Assembly (NCBI RefSeq): GCF_900604955.1
Contig: NZ_UWPE01000001.1
Span: forward strand, 1,364,001 to 1,428,000
Direction: 5' to 3'
Length of the DNA: 64,000 bases
Source: Neoactinobaculum massilliense
GTDB lineage: Bacteria; Actinomycetota; Actinomycetes; Actinomycetales; Actinomycetaceae
The notes beneath the pieces are model-generated. The model did no database searches and was not told the origin of the DNA. It saw only the letters and a program-made list of their open reading frames with translations. Below, one piece after another: positions 1 through 7,546 of this stretch; the stretch's first letter is position 1; each line of letters begins with the position of its first letter. A program made the translations under genes and the position numbers.

Positions 1-19
1 CTGTGCATCAACGTGCTGG

Positions 20-754
20 TTACTTCCCCTGATTTGCCACCGCGGCGATCTTCTCCGCCACATTCGGATCCAGGTACGTGCCGCCCTTCTTGACGGGCTT
101 GAGGTTCTCGTCCAGCTCATACACCAGCGGCACGCCGGTCGGGATATTGAGGTGGGAGATTTCTTCCTCGGAAATTTCATCAAGGTGCTTGACCAGTGCG
201 CGCAGGGAGTTGCCGTGCGCAGCAATCATCACCGTCTTGCCCGTCTTGAGCGCCGGCACAATGGTGGACTCCCAGTAGGGCATCTCGCGCTCAAGCACGT
301 TCTTAAGCGCTTCCGAACGCGGAATCGGCTCACCGGCATAGCGCGGATCGCCGGAGGGATTAAATTCAGAGTCCTCTTCAATGGCCGGCGGCATCACCGC
401 GTAGGAGCGACGCCACGCCATGAACTGCTCCTCGCCGTACTCATCGCGAATTTCCTTCTTGTTCTTCCCCTGCAGGGCGCCGTAGTGACGCTCATTGAGA
501 CGCCACGAACGCTCCACCGGAATCCAGTGGCGATCCGCCACATCCAGGGCAATATTTGCGGTCTGAATAGCGCGGCGCAGCACCGAGGTGAAGAGAAGAT
601 CCGGCAGTTCGCCAGAATCGCGCAGCAGTTCGCCCGCATGCTTGGCCTCAGCGCGGCCCTTTTCGGAGAGGGCAACGTCCACCCAGCCCGTGAACAGGTT
701 CTTGGCATTCCATTCGCTCTCGCCGTGGCGGAGCAGAATCAACTTGTAGGTCAT
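20..754 (-). CDS. gpmA: 2,3-bisphosphoglycerate-dependent phosphoglycerate mutase
   Basis: Interconverts 3- and 2-phosphoglycerate in glycolysis and gluconeogenesis; cytosolic. The 244-residue protein has the usual family length. The phospho-acceptor motif RHGE lies at residues 9-12, followed by SEWN. The segment [16 protein letters not shown] and the second catalytic histidine in AAHGNSLR are typical of the cofactor-dependent family. The start at 754 is the only sensible one because the conserved N-terminus begins at once. No clear Shine-Dalgarno sequence precedes it; instead an A+T-rich stretch (about 755-765) touches the ATG, so a leaderless or very short-leader transcript is possible (inference). 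It stands alone on this strand. Confidence 0.97.
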   Translation of the reverse strand: MTYKLILLRHGESEWNAKNLFTGWVDVALSEKGRAEAKHAGELLRDSGELPDLLFTSVLRRAIQTANIALDVADRHWIPVERSWRLNERHYGALQGKNKKEIRDEYGEEQFMAWRRSYAVMPPAIEEDSEFNPSGDPRYAGEPIPRSEALKNVLEREMPYWESTIVPALKTGKTVMIAAHGNSLRALVKHLDEISEEEISHLNIPTGVPLVYELDENLKPVKKGGTYLDPNVAEKIAAVANQGK

Positions 755-959
755 ATTTATATTGTGTCATGCCCACGTGAACGCGCACGGGACTCCTCCG
801 TTCGCGGCGAACCACCGTGGGATTGCGGCTACGCGTTCACCATCCGACCGACCATGACCATCCGAGCCGCGTCTCCGCCGCAGTCCAGGCCGATCACCAC
901 CATCCAGAACGCCCCATCGGCACTGTCCGGACCACCGCATCCATTGCCATACTGACTAC

Positions 960-2153
960 ATGTCACCTACAGCAGGTAACGCCAAGGAACCCTGGACGGA
1001 CTCGCCGTCCGCTGCGGGCGCGGCACAGCGTGGTTCCGCTGCCGCCAGCGATAGCGCCCCGGTCACCCATGCTGCGTCACCTGCTGCGCCCACTGTCCCG
1101 GCCACGAAGTTCTCGTGGATCTGGCTGATCGTCGTGTGCATCGCGGTATGCCTCCTCACTGCCGGCACACTCGTGGCCACCAACTGGACACCGTGGATGC
1201 TTCGCCCGGGCACCGCGCGGGCGTTTATTATCGCGGCGGGACTTGCCGCCCTTGTGGTGCTGGCGGCGGGCGGCATCGCCATCGTGGTGAAAGCCCACAC
1301 CGCACTGGCCGAGGCGCGAGGCCCCGCCTGGCTCAAGTTTTGCGCGGAACTGCTGATAATCCTCGCGGTACTCGCCGCATGGCTTGGGGCGGACCTACTG
1401 GGATTCGCCTTGCTCCTGGCATCGTCGCCCGGCACAGAGCAGCCGCACGCACCCGCCGGATACGTGGTGATAAGGCCGGACACACTCTACGACCCCTACT
1501 ATGAATATCACCGCGTCCATGGCCCCTTTTTCATGGACCGCCAGGCCACCCGCACCACCGATGTGCCACCCTCCGCCGACACAGCAGAACTGCCGGATGA
1601 ACCCGCTCTCATTACCTCCCCCGCGGCAAACACCGAGGCGCCCACACCGGCGTCGTCCCCAACAATTTCGGATGCGGACGTAACCGCGCAATCGCCAGCC
1701 GGCAGCAATTCGGCCGTCACTTTTGGCGCCTTCGACGCGGGCACAACGCTGGGCGGCAAGGGTGGCTATACGGCCGTGCGCCGCGATCATCCGGGCGAGA
1801 CGTGGAAGCCACTGGGGTATATCGGTGAGGGCGGACTCTACTATTTTGCGTTTGTCTCCGAGACGGTTGGTTTCGCTGACTTCAGCCCCGCCGGCGCGGA
1901 TGGCGTGGGGACGCTGGTCACGCGCGATGGCGGGCACACCTGGACCCCGGTCACGGCCATGCTCCCGGACTCATTCCCCGAGACAGCGCGGTTTCTTACG
2001 GACGCACGGCGCTCTGGACACACACTGACGCTCACGTATACCTACCCGCGGTGGACGGGTGCGGCCGGACCGTATTTTGGCCTCGTTTCCTCCGACGACG
2101 CCGCCACGTGGCGTTACGTTGGAGAGATTCCGACGCCATCACCGACGGAGTAA
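960..2153 (+). CDS. Hypothetical membrane protein with C-terminal BNR/Ycf48-like segment
   Basis: I do not recognise the family. The 397-residue protein has an Ala/Pro-rich cytoplasmic N-terminus, then three hydrophobic segments at about residues 51-75, 87-110 and 128-154. An acidic Pro/Thr/Ala-rich linker follows (about 200-250). The C-terminal domain contains VTRDGGHTWTPV and a second SSDDAATWRYV motif, both resembling the Asp-box repeats of sialidase/Ycf48-type beta-propellers. Only about two such boxes are visible, so it is not a full propeller. The likely topology puts this domain outside the cell. It is divergent from gpmA, 205 bp away. Function unknown. Confidence 0.75.
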   Translation: MSPTAGNAKEPWTDSPSAAGAAQRGSAAASDSAPVTHAASPAAPTVPATKFSWIWLIVVCIAVCLLTAGTLVATNWTPWMLRPGTARAFIIAAGLAALVVLAAGGIAIVVKAHTALAEARGPAWLKFCAELLIILAVLAAWLGADLLGFALLLASSPGTEQPHAPAGYVVIRPDTLYDPYYEYHRVHGPFFMDRQATRTTDVPPSADTAELPDEPALITSPAANTEAPTPASSPTISDADVTAQSPAGSNSAVTFGAFDAGTTLGGKGGYTAVRRDHPGETWKPLGYIGEGGLYYFAFVSETVGFADFSPAGADGVGTLVTRDGGHTWTPVTAMLPDSFPETARFLTDARRSGHTLTLTYTYPRWTGAAGPYFGLVSSDDAATWRYVGEIPTPSPTE

Positions 2154-2481
2154 AACTCACCCGTTGTGGCGGGGCAGCTGCGGAGTTGTGGCGGGGCCGC
2201 TGCGGACGCGTCACAGTGGACAGCGCAGGTGCGAGCCGTCCACATCACCGTGGAGTACCACTGTGGCCGGTCCGCATTGGACCCACCGCGTCATGGGGTC
2301 ACCGGGACATCGTGGGACCACTATGGCGTGAAGCACCGCAGCGACAACCAGTCCACCATGGACCCGCCATGGAATTACCACGGCGTAAAGCGCTGCCGGT
2401 GCACAGATACCGACACGTCTCATTTATCCACAAGCCGGCTCGCCGGCCATCAGGTCTCGGCCTCTCCCGTAGATTGGAGCC
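2154..2481. repeat. Intergenic stretch with a 22-bp tandem duplication
   Basis: This 328-bp gap holds no convincing gene. At 2163-2184 and 2185-2206 lies a head-to-tail 22-bp duplication differing at one position; each copy begins GTTGTGGCGGGGC. Between 2250 and 2400 there are several short CCA-N3-TGG-like symmetrical words (for example CCACTGTGG and CCACTATGG). The right end must carry the promoter and ribosome-binding site of the lipoprotein gene, but I cannot pick a convincing -35/-10 pair. Confidence 0.6.
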
Positions 2482-4008
2482 ATGAAAAAGCTCCTCGCCC
2501 TCGGAGGCGTTCTTCTACTGCTCGCCGGGTGCACGGGTGTAACAACCACTCAAGCGCCGAGCACCTCAGAACCGGATCGGTCGTCGGCATCCGCATATCC
2601 GACGGAACTGGAACGCTACTACACGCAGCAAGTGGACTGGAGTTCTTGCGACGGTGGGGAGTGCACCACCGTAAAAGTCCCACTGGATTACGCGAATCCG
2701 GGGCCGGATAGCGCGCCCACCCGCGATATCGCAATAGCGGTAAAACGGCATACCGTGAAAAATCCAACGGGCACGGTATTCGTCAATCCAGGTGGCCCCG
2801 GCGCCTCTGGACTGGACATGGTGGACAGCATGCCGCAGGAGCTCTCGCGGGCCGTCAACGTGGTGGGTTTCGACCCGCGCGGCGTGGGTCAATCCACCGC
2901 CGTCGATTGCTTTGATGACACGAAGCTCGGCTCCCTTCTGGACACCAAGGAGGCCGATATCAATGCCGCTGTACTCAAGCAGGTGGCCACCAGTTGTGAA
3001 GCAAACTCGGCCGGCATACTTCCCTATGTGGGCACCACCTCGGCAGCGAAGGACTTGGACATACTTCGCGCCACTATCGCGGGCGGGAAACTCAACTATG
3101 TGGGGTTCTCCTACGGCACGCTGCTCGGCAGTGAGTACGCCCGAGAATTCCCCCGTAACGTAGGCCGACTGGTGCTGGATGGCGCCGTGGATGCGAGTCT
3201 GGGCACGGCTCGTATGGCCGCGGAACAGTCGCAGGCTTTCGAAGAATCGTTCCGCATGTTCGTGGACTACTGCCACGGCCTCAGCGCGTGCCCGCTCAAG
3301 GGCACAACTGAGGAGTCCCTCGCGCAGATCCGAGCCCTCGCCGCGAAATTCAACGCGCACCCGCTACCCGCATCCACCGGGCGTCCGTTGACAGGTGACC
3401 AACTGATTGGTGGACTCGTGGTGGTCATGTATGAGCAGGACGCCTGGTTCGTGGGCGTGGCAGCACTCAACGAGGTCATCAATCAGGGCAGTGGCACCAC
3501 CTTCCAGAAGTTATTTGATGTGAACAATGGCCGCGGCGAGGACGGGTCATTTAGCTCGAACGTAGTCGAGGCGAACTGGGCTATTAACTGTGCGGATTAT
3601 CCGGCCGCAACACCGGCTGAAGAGCACGAGGCCATCGCGGCGGTCAAGGACGGCGCCGTGCTGGGAGATTCGCTGGTTGCCGGCGCGGATATGTGCGGTG
3701 ATTGGCCGTATCACCCCGCGCACGTGCTCGGCCCCTACTCTGACGTAACGGGAATTCCACCGGTGGTTGTTGTGGGGACCCGCCATGATCCGGCCACGCC
3801 GTACGCCTGGGCGGAGAAACTGCATAAGGACCTGCCCGGCTCGGTACTCCTGACCTATGAGGGCGCCGGACACACCGCCTACCTCACCGGCGGATCCTGC
3901 ATCCAAGATCCAATCAACGCGTACCTGATCAACGGTACCGTGCCCAAGGACGGAATCACCTGCGAAGCATCGGAGCCCATAGCGGTACCGTCGGGCGCAC
4001 TGGGCTAG
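2482..4008 (+). CDS. Exported alpha/beta-hydrolase lipoprotein, tripeptidyl aminopeptidase (TAP)-like
   Basis: Likely a surface-anchored peptidase or esterase. The 508-residue precursor starts with a lipoprotein signal peptide (MKKLLALGG, hydrophobic core, lipobox LLAGC, lipid-modified Cys at about residue 18). The hydrolase core shows FVNPGGPGASG (oxyanion region), VVGFDPRGVGQS, and the nucleophile elbow GFSYGTLLG with the catalytic Ser. Near the C-terminus GTRHDPATPYAWA carries the acid residue and EGAGHTAYL the His. This matches the actinobacterial SlpD/SlpE and TAP C-terminal-domain family, which releases tripeptides from protein N-termini. Substrate specificity cannot be read from sequence. 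It appears monocistronic. Confidence 0.88.
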   Translation: MKKLLALGGVLLLLAGCTGVTTTQAPSTSEPDRSSASAYPTELERYYTQQVDWSSCDGGECTTVKVPLDYANPGPDSAPTRDIAIAVKRHTVKNPTGTVFVNPGGPGASGLDMVDSMPQELSRAVNVVGFDPRGVGQSTAVDCFDDTKLGSLLDTKEADINAAVLKQVATSCEANSAGILPYVGTTSAAKDLDILRATIAGGKLNYVGFSYGTLLGSEYAREFPRNVGRLVLDGAVDASLGTARMAAEQSQAFEESFRMFVDYCHGLSACPLKGTTEESLAQIRALAAKFNAHPLPASTGRPLTGDQLIGGLVVVMYEQDAWFVGVAALNEVINQGSGTTFQKLFDVNNGRGEDGSFSSNVVEANWAINCADYPAATPAEEHEAIAAVKDGAVLGDSLVAGADMCGDWPYHPAHVLGPYSDVTGIPPVVVVGTRHDPATPYAWAEKLHKDLPGSVLLTYEGAGHTAYLTGGSCIQDPINAYLINGTVPKDGITCEASEPIAVPSGALG

Positions 4009-4163
4009 GGACGGAACGGCTCCGTTAATGTCCAAAGAGGGTGCCGCACTAGGAACAGTCAGGTTCTTGCCGGTTGCTCGGCTAATGCTCGGAGCGGGCG
4101 CTAGGCCAGCGAAAACGGGATGTTCGAGCACGGGACATTCCGGCTGGGCGGAGAGAAACCCAG

Positions 4164-4265
4164 CCAGAACGAAGCCCGGCAAAACAGACCCGGCCTAGCG
4201 GAGGGAGACGCCAGTGCTGGCAAGAACAGGCCCGGCCAGAACGAAGCCGGGCAGAACAGACCCGG
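4164..4265. repeat. Imperfect direct repeat in a 370-bp intergenic region
   Basis: Two copies of a roughly 30-bp unit starting CCAGAACGAAGCC lie at 4164-4193 and 4236-4265, spaced 72 bp apart, with a few mismatches. They sit in the gap 4009-4378 between the lipoprotein gene and tRNA-Thr. Open frames across the region are of low-complexity composition produced by the repeat and are not believable genes. The function is unknown. Confidence 0.6.
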
Positions 4266-4378
4266 TACACCCTTCCGAAACGTTGGACGCACCACAGGCC
4301 AGGTGTTTGCGTGACAGTGCTAGCCGCCGGTAACATAAACCCGTTGCGTGTTGACGGTAGATCCGCCAAACGTGACGT

Positions 4379-4451
4379 GCCATCTTAGCTCAGTCGGCAG
4401 AGCGTCTCACTCGTAATGAGAAGGTCGTGAGTTCGATTCTCACAGATGGCT
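4379..4451 (+). tRNA. tRNA-Thr (anticodon CGU)
   Basis: A 73-nt cloverleaf folds cleanly. The acceptor stem GCCATCT (4379-4385) pairs with AGATGGC (4444-4450). The D-arm is GCTC/GAGC. The anticodon stem TCTCA/TGAGA encloses loop CTCGTAA with anticodon CGT at 4412-4414. The T-arm GTGAG/CTCAC encloses TTCGATT. The discriminator is T at 4451 and the next bases are CA, so the CCA end is not fully encoded. A strong terminator follows directly. Confidence 0.96.
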
Positions 4452-4455
4452 CAGT

Positions 4456-4496
4456 AAAAGCCCGGTATTCCGCCAAAAGGTCTACCGGGCTTTTTT
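4456..4496 (+). terminator. Rho-independent terminator of tRNA-Thr
   Basis: Inverted repeat AAAAGCCCGGTA / TACCGGGCTTTT with a 16-nt loop, followed by a run of T residues, starting 4 nt after the tRNA. Confidence 0.9.
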
Positions 4497-4623
4497 GTAA
4501 TCCGGGTCTGTGCGGGTCATGAAAGGTCTGGTAATGGCTGGTATGTTGGCTGGTAGTGGAGCCGGCAGCCAAACGCCCCGCAGCATCTTCGATCTACCGA
4601 AGGATTGCAACTAGTCTCGAGCC

Positions 4624-5406
4624 GTGACCATCTTGAGTTATTCCCGCACGGGCAATTCTGATCTTCCCATTGTTCTCTTTCACGCTATGCCGCTCAGCGC
4701 CACCGAATGGAGGCCAGTTCTCGGGCTGCTGGACGGCCTGGATGTAATCACCGTCGATGCACCCGGATTTGGTGCGTCTCCCAGCGGGAAAGAAGTGTCC
4801 GCCTACTTCCACGCCCCCTCACCTGCACTGGACACGTATGTGCAGGGCACGCTGGAGATTCTGCGGGCCGAGCACGTCCAGCACGCGGTGCTCGCCGGTA
4901 ATTCCATGGGTGGCACCCTAGCTTTGAACGTCGCCGCAACCGTTCCCGAAGTTACCGCCGCAATCGGCGTATTCTCCTCCTCCATCGATCCGGACCCCGA
5001 CCCCGCCCCTCGCGCTGCACTCATCGAAAAAATCCGCCGCGAAGGCGCCTGGTCCGTACTGGAAGGCTGGCTGAACACCATGATCACGCCTGCCGATCCG
5101 CCCGCACTGCGCACCAGTCTTGAACAGGAATTCCGTACCGTTTCGGATACCGCCTTCGCCTGGGTGCAGGAGGCGATGGCTCACCGTCATTCCGGCGCGC
5201 CCGCCCTCGCGCTATCCGCGCCAACGCTGCTTGTACGCGGCGCGAAGGATCCGCAGACCACCCACGAGGACTACGCGGCACGGGCAGCAGCAAACGCGAA
5301 CACGCGCCTCGTCGAAATTCCAGATGCCGCTCATTTCACCCCGCTTGAGCAGCCGGCCGAGGTGGCTCGGCTTCTCCGTGAGCTCTTCGTCGCCGCACGC
5401 GGATAG
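4624..5406 (+). CDS. Alpha/beta-fold hydrolase
   Basis: A 260-residue cytosolic hydrolase starting at GTG 4624. It shows the oxyanion HA motif (LFHAMPLSATEW), the strand VITVDAPGFGAS, the nucleophile elbow AGNSMGG, an acidic residue in LVRGAKDPQTTHED, and the catalytic His in DAAHFTPLEQP. All triad elements are present, unlike the hydrolase at 21643. The family covers esterases, C-C hydrolases and haloperoxidase-like enzymes, and the substrate is not predictable. It is a single gene between the tRNA-Thr terminator and the convergent holB operon; only 156 bp without a gene follow. Confidence 0.85.
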   Translation: MTILSYSRTGNSDLPIVLFHAMPLSATEWRPVLGLLDGLDVITVDAPGFGASPSGKEVSAYFHAPSPALDTYVQGTLEILRAEHVQHAVLAGNSMGGTLALNVAATVPEVTAAIGVFSSSIDPDPDPAPRAALIEKIRREGAWSVLEGWLNTMITPADPPALRTSLEQEFRTVSDTAFAWVQEAMAHRHSGAPALALSAPTLLVRGAKDPQTTHEDYAARAAANANTRLVEIPDAAHFTPLEQPAEVARLLRELFVAARG

Positions 5407-5562
5407 TCCCTGCCTTGCGGGTGTAAACCCGGCACAGGTACTACGCACCGCCCAAGCGGGTCGCCTTCTCACTCACGCCAAGAAAGCCCGCCTGCTCCAA
5501 CGGCTGCACGTGTACGTGGGCAGGCGATTTATGCCCACCCGGAGCAGCGTGCCAGCGCAGAA

Positions 5563-6768
5563 CTAGCGCGGCAGTAGCTGCACCATGAGTGCCTCAAGCG
5601 TCAGCTGCGGAGCAACATTCGCCTGTAACCGGCGGCGCGCCGCCGAAATGGCATCAAGCCGTCGAATTGACTCGAGCGGGGTGGTGTCGGCGGCAACGGA
5701 TGTAATTTGCCGCTCAAAGTCCATGTTCACCAGTTCCACACCGGCCTTGAGCTGCACCGCCAGCACATCACGGTACACGGACAGCAAATCAATGAGCGCA
5801 CGGTCCATATCGTCGCGCACCTGCCGGGTATCGCGCCGTTTTTGCGCTTCCTCAAGATCACGCAGTTGCGAGCGAACGGAAGGCGGCACGGTTCTTCCCT
5901 CCGCAATTCCAAGCCGCTCTTTGAGCTCCTCCATTTCGCGCTCATCAACCTCGCGACGTCGCTCCGCCTTAGAATCTCCTTTTTTCCCGCGACTGGAACC
6001 CTTGCTCTCCCCCTTGGCGGCGGCAAAAATCCGGGACGCCTGCAGCACGGCGTCGCCCACGGAGACCATCCCGAGCGTGCCACGAATAATGCGTTCCCGT
6101 TCCTCACGTACCGTCAGGTCCGTCGCTAATGCGTGGGCACGGCCAATATGCGCCTGGGCGGCGCGTGCCGCTATCTCGGCTTGCTCAGAAGGAACATTCC
6201 ATTTCCGTTCCAGTAGCCCGGCGACGGCATCCACCGCCGGCACCGCCAGGTGCACCAGCCGGCAGCGCGAGCGAATGGTGGGTAGCATGTCCTCGGCGGA
6301 TGGGGCGGAAAGAATCCACACGGTGTGTTCCGGCGGCTCCTCGATCGCTTTGAGAAGCACGTTGGAGGTGCGCTCACTCATGCGGTCCGCATCTTCGATG
6401 ATAATGACGCGCCAGTTTCCCACGGTCGGGTACGCGTAGGAATGAGCCACGGCCTCACGCGTAGCCTCCACTGAGATCCCCACCGCCTGCGTGGTGAGGT
6501 ATTCAACGTCCGGGTGTTCCTTCGCCATCACCGTGCGGCAAGCATGGCACCTGCCAGCACCCGGTTCGTTCTCCGTGCACTCAAGCGCCGCGGCAAACGC
6601 GGTGGCCGCAACCGATCGGCCCGATCCGGGTGGCCCGGTCAGAAGCCACGCCTGGGACATTGCGTTTGTCCCGTTATCGGTAAGGCGGGATGCCCGTGCT
6701 GCGGCGCGGAGTTGCTGTACGACGCCGCCCTGCCCCACCAGGTCCTCGAATACGTCCTGAGTGCTCAC
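5563..6768 (-). CDS. holB: DNA polymerase III subunit delta-prime
   Basis: Clamp-loader subunit of the replicative polymerase. The 401-residue AAA+ protein begins at GTG 6768, overlapping the tmk stop codon by 4 bp, which implies translational coupling. The N-terminal P-loop reads GPPGSGRS, with Arg in place of the Walker A Lys; this fits delta-prime, which does not hydrolyse ATP. A cysteine cluster (LEC then CHAC) forms the family zinc module. IIIEDADRMS and the SRC motif (IRSRC) follow. A charged, Lys/Glu-rich insertion around residues 250-300 is an actinobacterial feature. It is last in the topA-tmk-holB unit. Confidence 0.93.
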   Translation of the reverse strand: MSTQDVFEDLVGQGGVVQQLRAAARASRLTDNGTNAMSQAWLLTGPPGSGRSVAATAFAAALECTENEPGAGRCHACRTVMAKEHPDVEYLTTQAVGISVEATREAVAHSYAYPTVGNWRVIIIEDADRMSERTSNVLLKAIEEPPEHTVWILSAPSAEDMLPTIRSRCRLVHLAVPAVDAVAGLLERKWNVPSEQAEIAARAAQAHIGRAHALATDLTVREERERIIRGTLGMVSVGDAVLQASRIFAAAKGESKGSSRGKKGDSKAERRREVDEREMEELKERLGIAEGRTVPPSVRSQLRDLEEAQKRRDTRQVRDDMDRALIDLLSVYRDVLAVQLKAGVELVNMDFERQITSVAADTTPLESIRRLDAISAARRRLQANVAPQLTLEALMVQLLPR

Positions 6769-7544
6769 CGGGAATGCTCCTCCGTCCCCTGAACACGTTG
6801 AGCATGACTCCCGGTGCGCCGGTCATCATCCGTCTGCCCAGCGAGTTCCTCGAGGACTCTATGTGCCTCCGTCAACCGCGCCTCGTCTTCCACCACCACG
6901 CGTGCGAGTTCCTCCGCCACGTCCGGTTTCACCCCGAGAGCTCCGGCCACCGCACGGGCCACCCGCACCGCTACCTCCGCGATACTTCCTAGACCATTAA
7001 TAACCACAAAACGCTTCGGTTCGGCGGCAGCCAGTGCCAAGAAACGCTCATGAACAGACTGATGGAATTCCTGGCCCGCCGCCTCCATACGATCGGCACC
7101 ATCTACGGTTCCACGCTGTAGTCCCAGGCCGGCCGGTACGTTGAGGAGGACGGTGACATCCGGGTAGAGATGCCCCGTTGCCCATTCGGATAGTTGGCGC
7201 ACATCGCTTTGGCCGAGCTCTCGGCCTTCACCCTGGTAGGCGAGTGACGAGTCCAGGTATCGGTCCGTGAGCACCACGCTTCCCTGCGCCAACGCGGGCC
7301 GCACAACACCGGCTACGTGCTGGGCACGGTCCGCCGCATAGAGCAGCGCTTCCGCGCGGGGCGCCACCTCACCGCCGTGGAGCAGGAGGGCTCGGATCGC
7401 CTGTCCTAGTTCCGTTCCGCCCGGTTCACGCGTGGTTACCACGATCCGGCCGGTGTCGCGCAACCACGAAGCGAGAATGGAAAGTTGAGTGGACTTCCCT
7501 GCTCCATCCCCGCCTTCGAAGCTAATGAACACGCCCTTGGCCAT
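6765..7544 (-). CDS. tmk: Thymidylate kinase
   Basis: Phosphorylates dTMP to dTDP. The protein of about 259 residues opens MAKGVFISFEGGDGAGKST, an intact P-loop. It then shows the DR-type dTMP-binding motif (VVTTREPGG) and the DRYLDSSLAYQG segment typical of the enzyme. I prefer ATG 7544, which has CGGAG 7 nt upstream; GTG 7550 in the same frame would overlap the topA stop. The C-terminal 50 or so residues (after LGVKPD) are a charged extension beyond the usual 210-residue enzyme. It lies between topA and holB in a tight operon. Confidence 0.94.
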   Translation of the reverse strand: MAKGVFISFEGGDGAGKSTQLSILASWLRDTGRIVVTTREPGGTELGQAIRALLLHGGEVAPRAEALLYAADRAQHVAGVVRPALAQGSVVLTDRYLDSSLAYQGEGRELGQSDVRQLSEWATGHLYPDVTVLLNVPAGLGLQRGTVDGADRMEAAGQEFHQSVHERFLALAAAEPKRFVVINGLGSIAEVAVRVARAVAGALGVKPDVAEELARVVVEDEARLTEAHRVLEELAGQTDDDRRTGSHAQRVQGTEEHSR

Positions 7545-7546
7545 GA

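Noticed and set aside
152-955. Plus-strand open frame opposite gpmA
   Set aside because: Antisense shadow without any motif.
2166-2711. 181-codon plus frame overlapping the lipoprotein start
   Set aside because: Out of frame with the lipoprotein and lacking any domain; composition driven by the tandem repeat.
4082-4369. Possible repeat-containing small protein (Pro/Phe/Leu-rich) on the minus strand
   Set aside because: The apparent peptide repeat comes from the DNA direct repeat; no SD and no homology.
4390-4572. Minus-strand frame ending RIELTTFSLRVRRSAD
   Set aside because: This is the familiar false protein from the antisense of a tRNA gene (tRNA-Thr).
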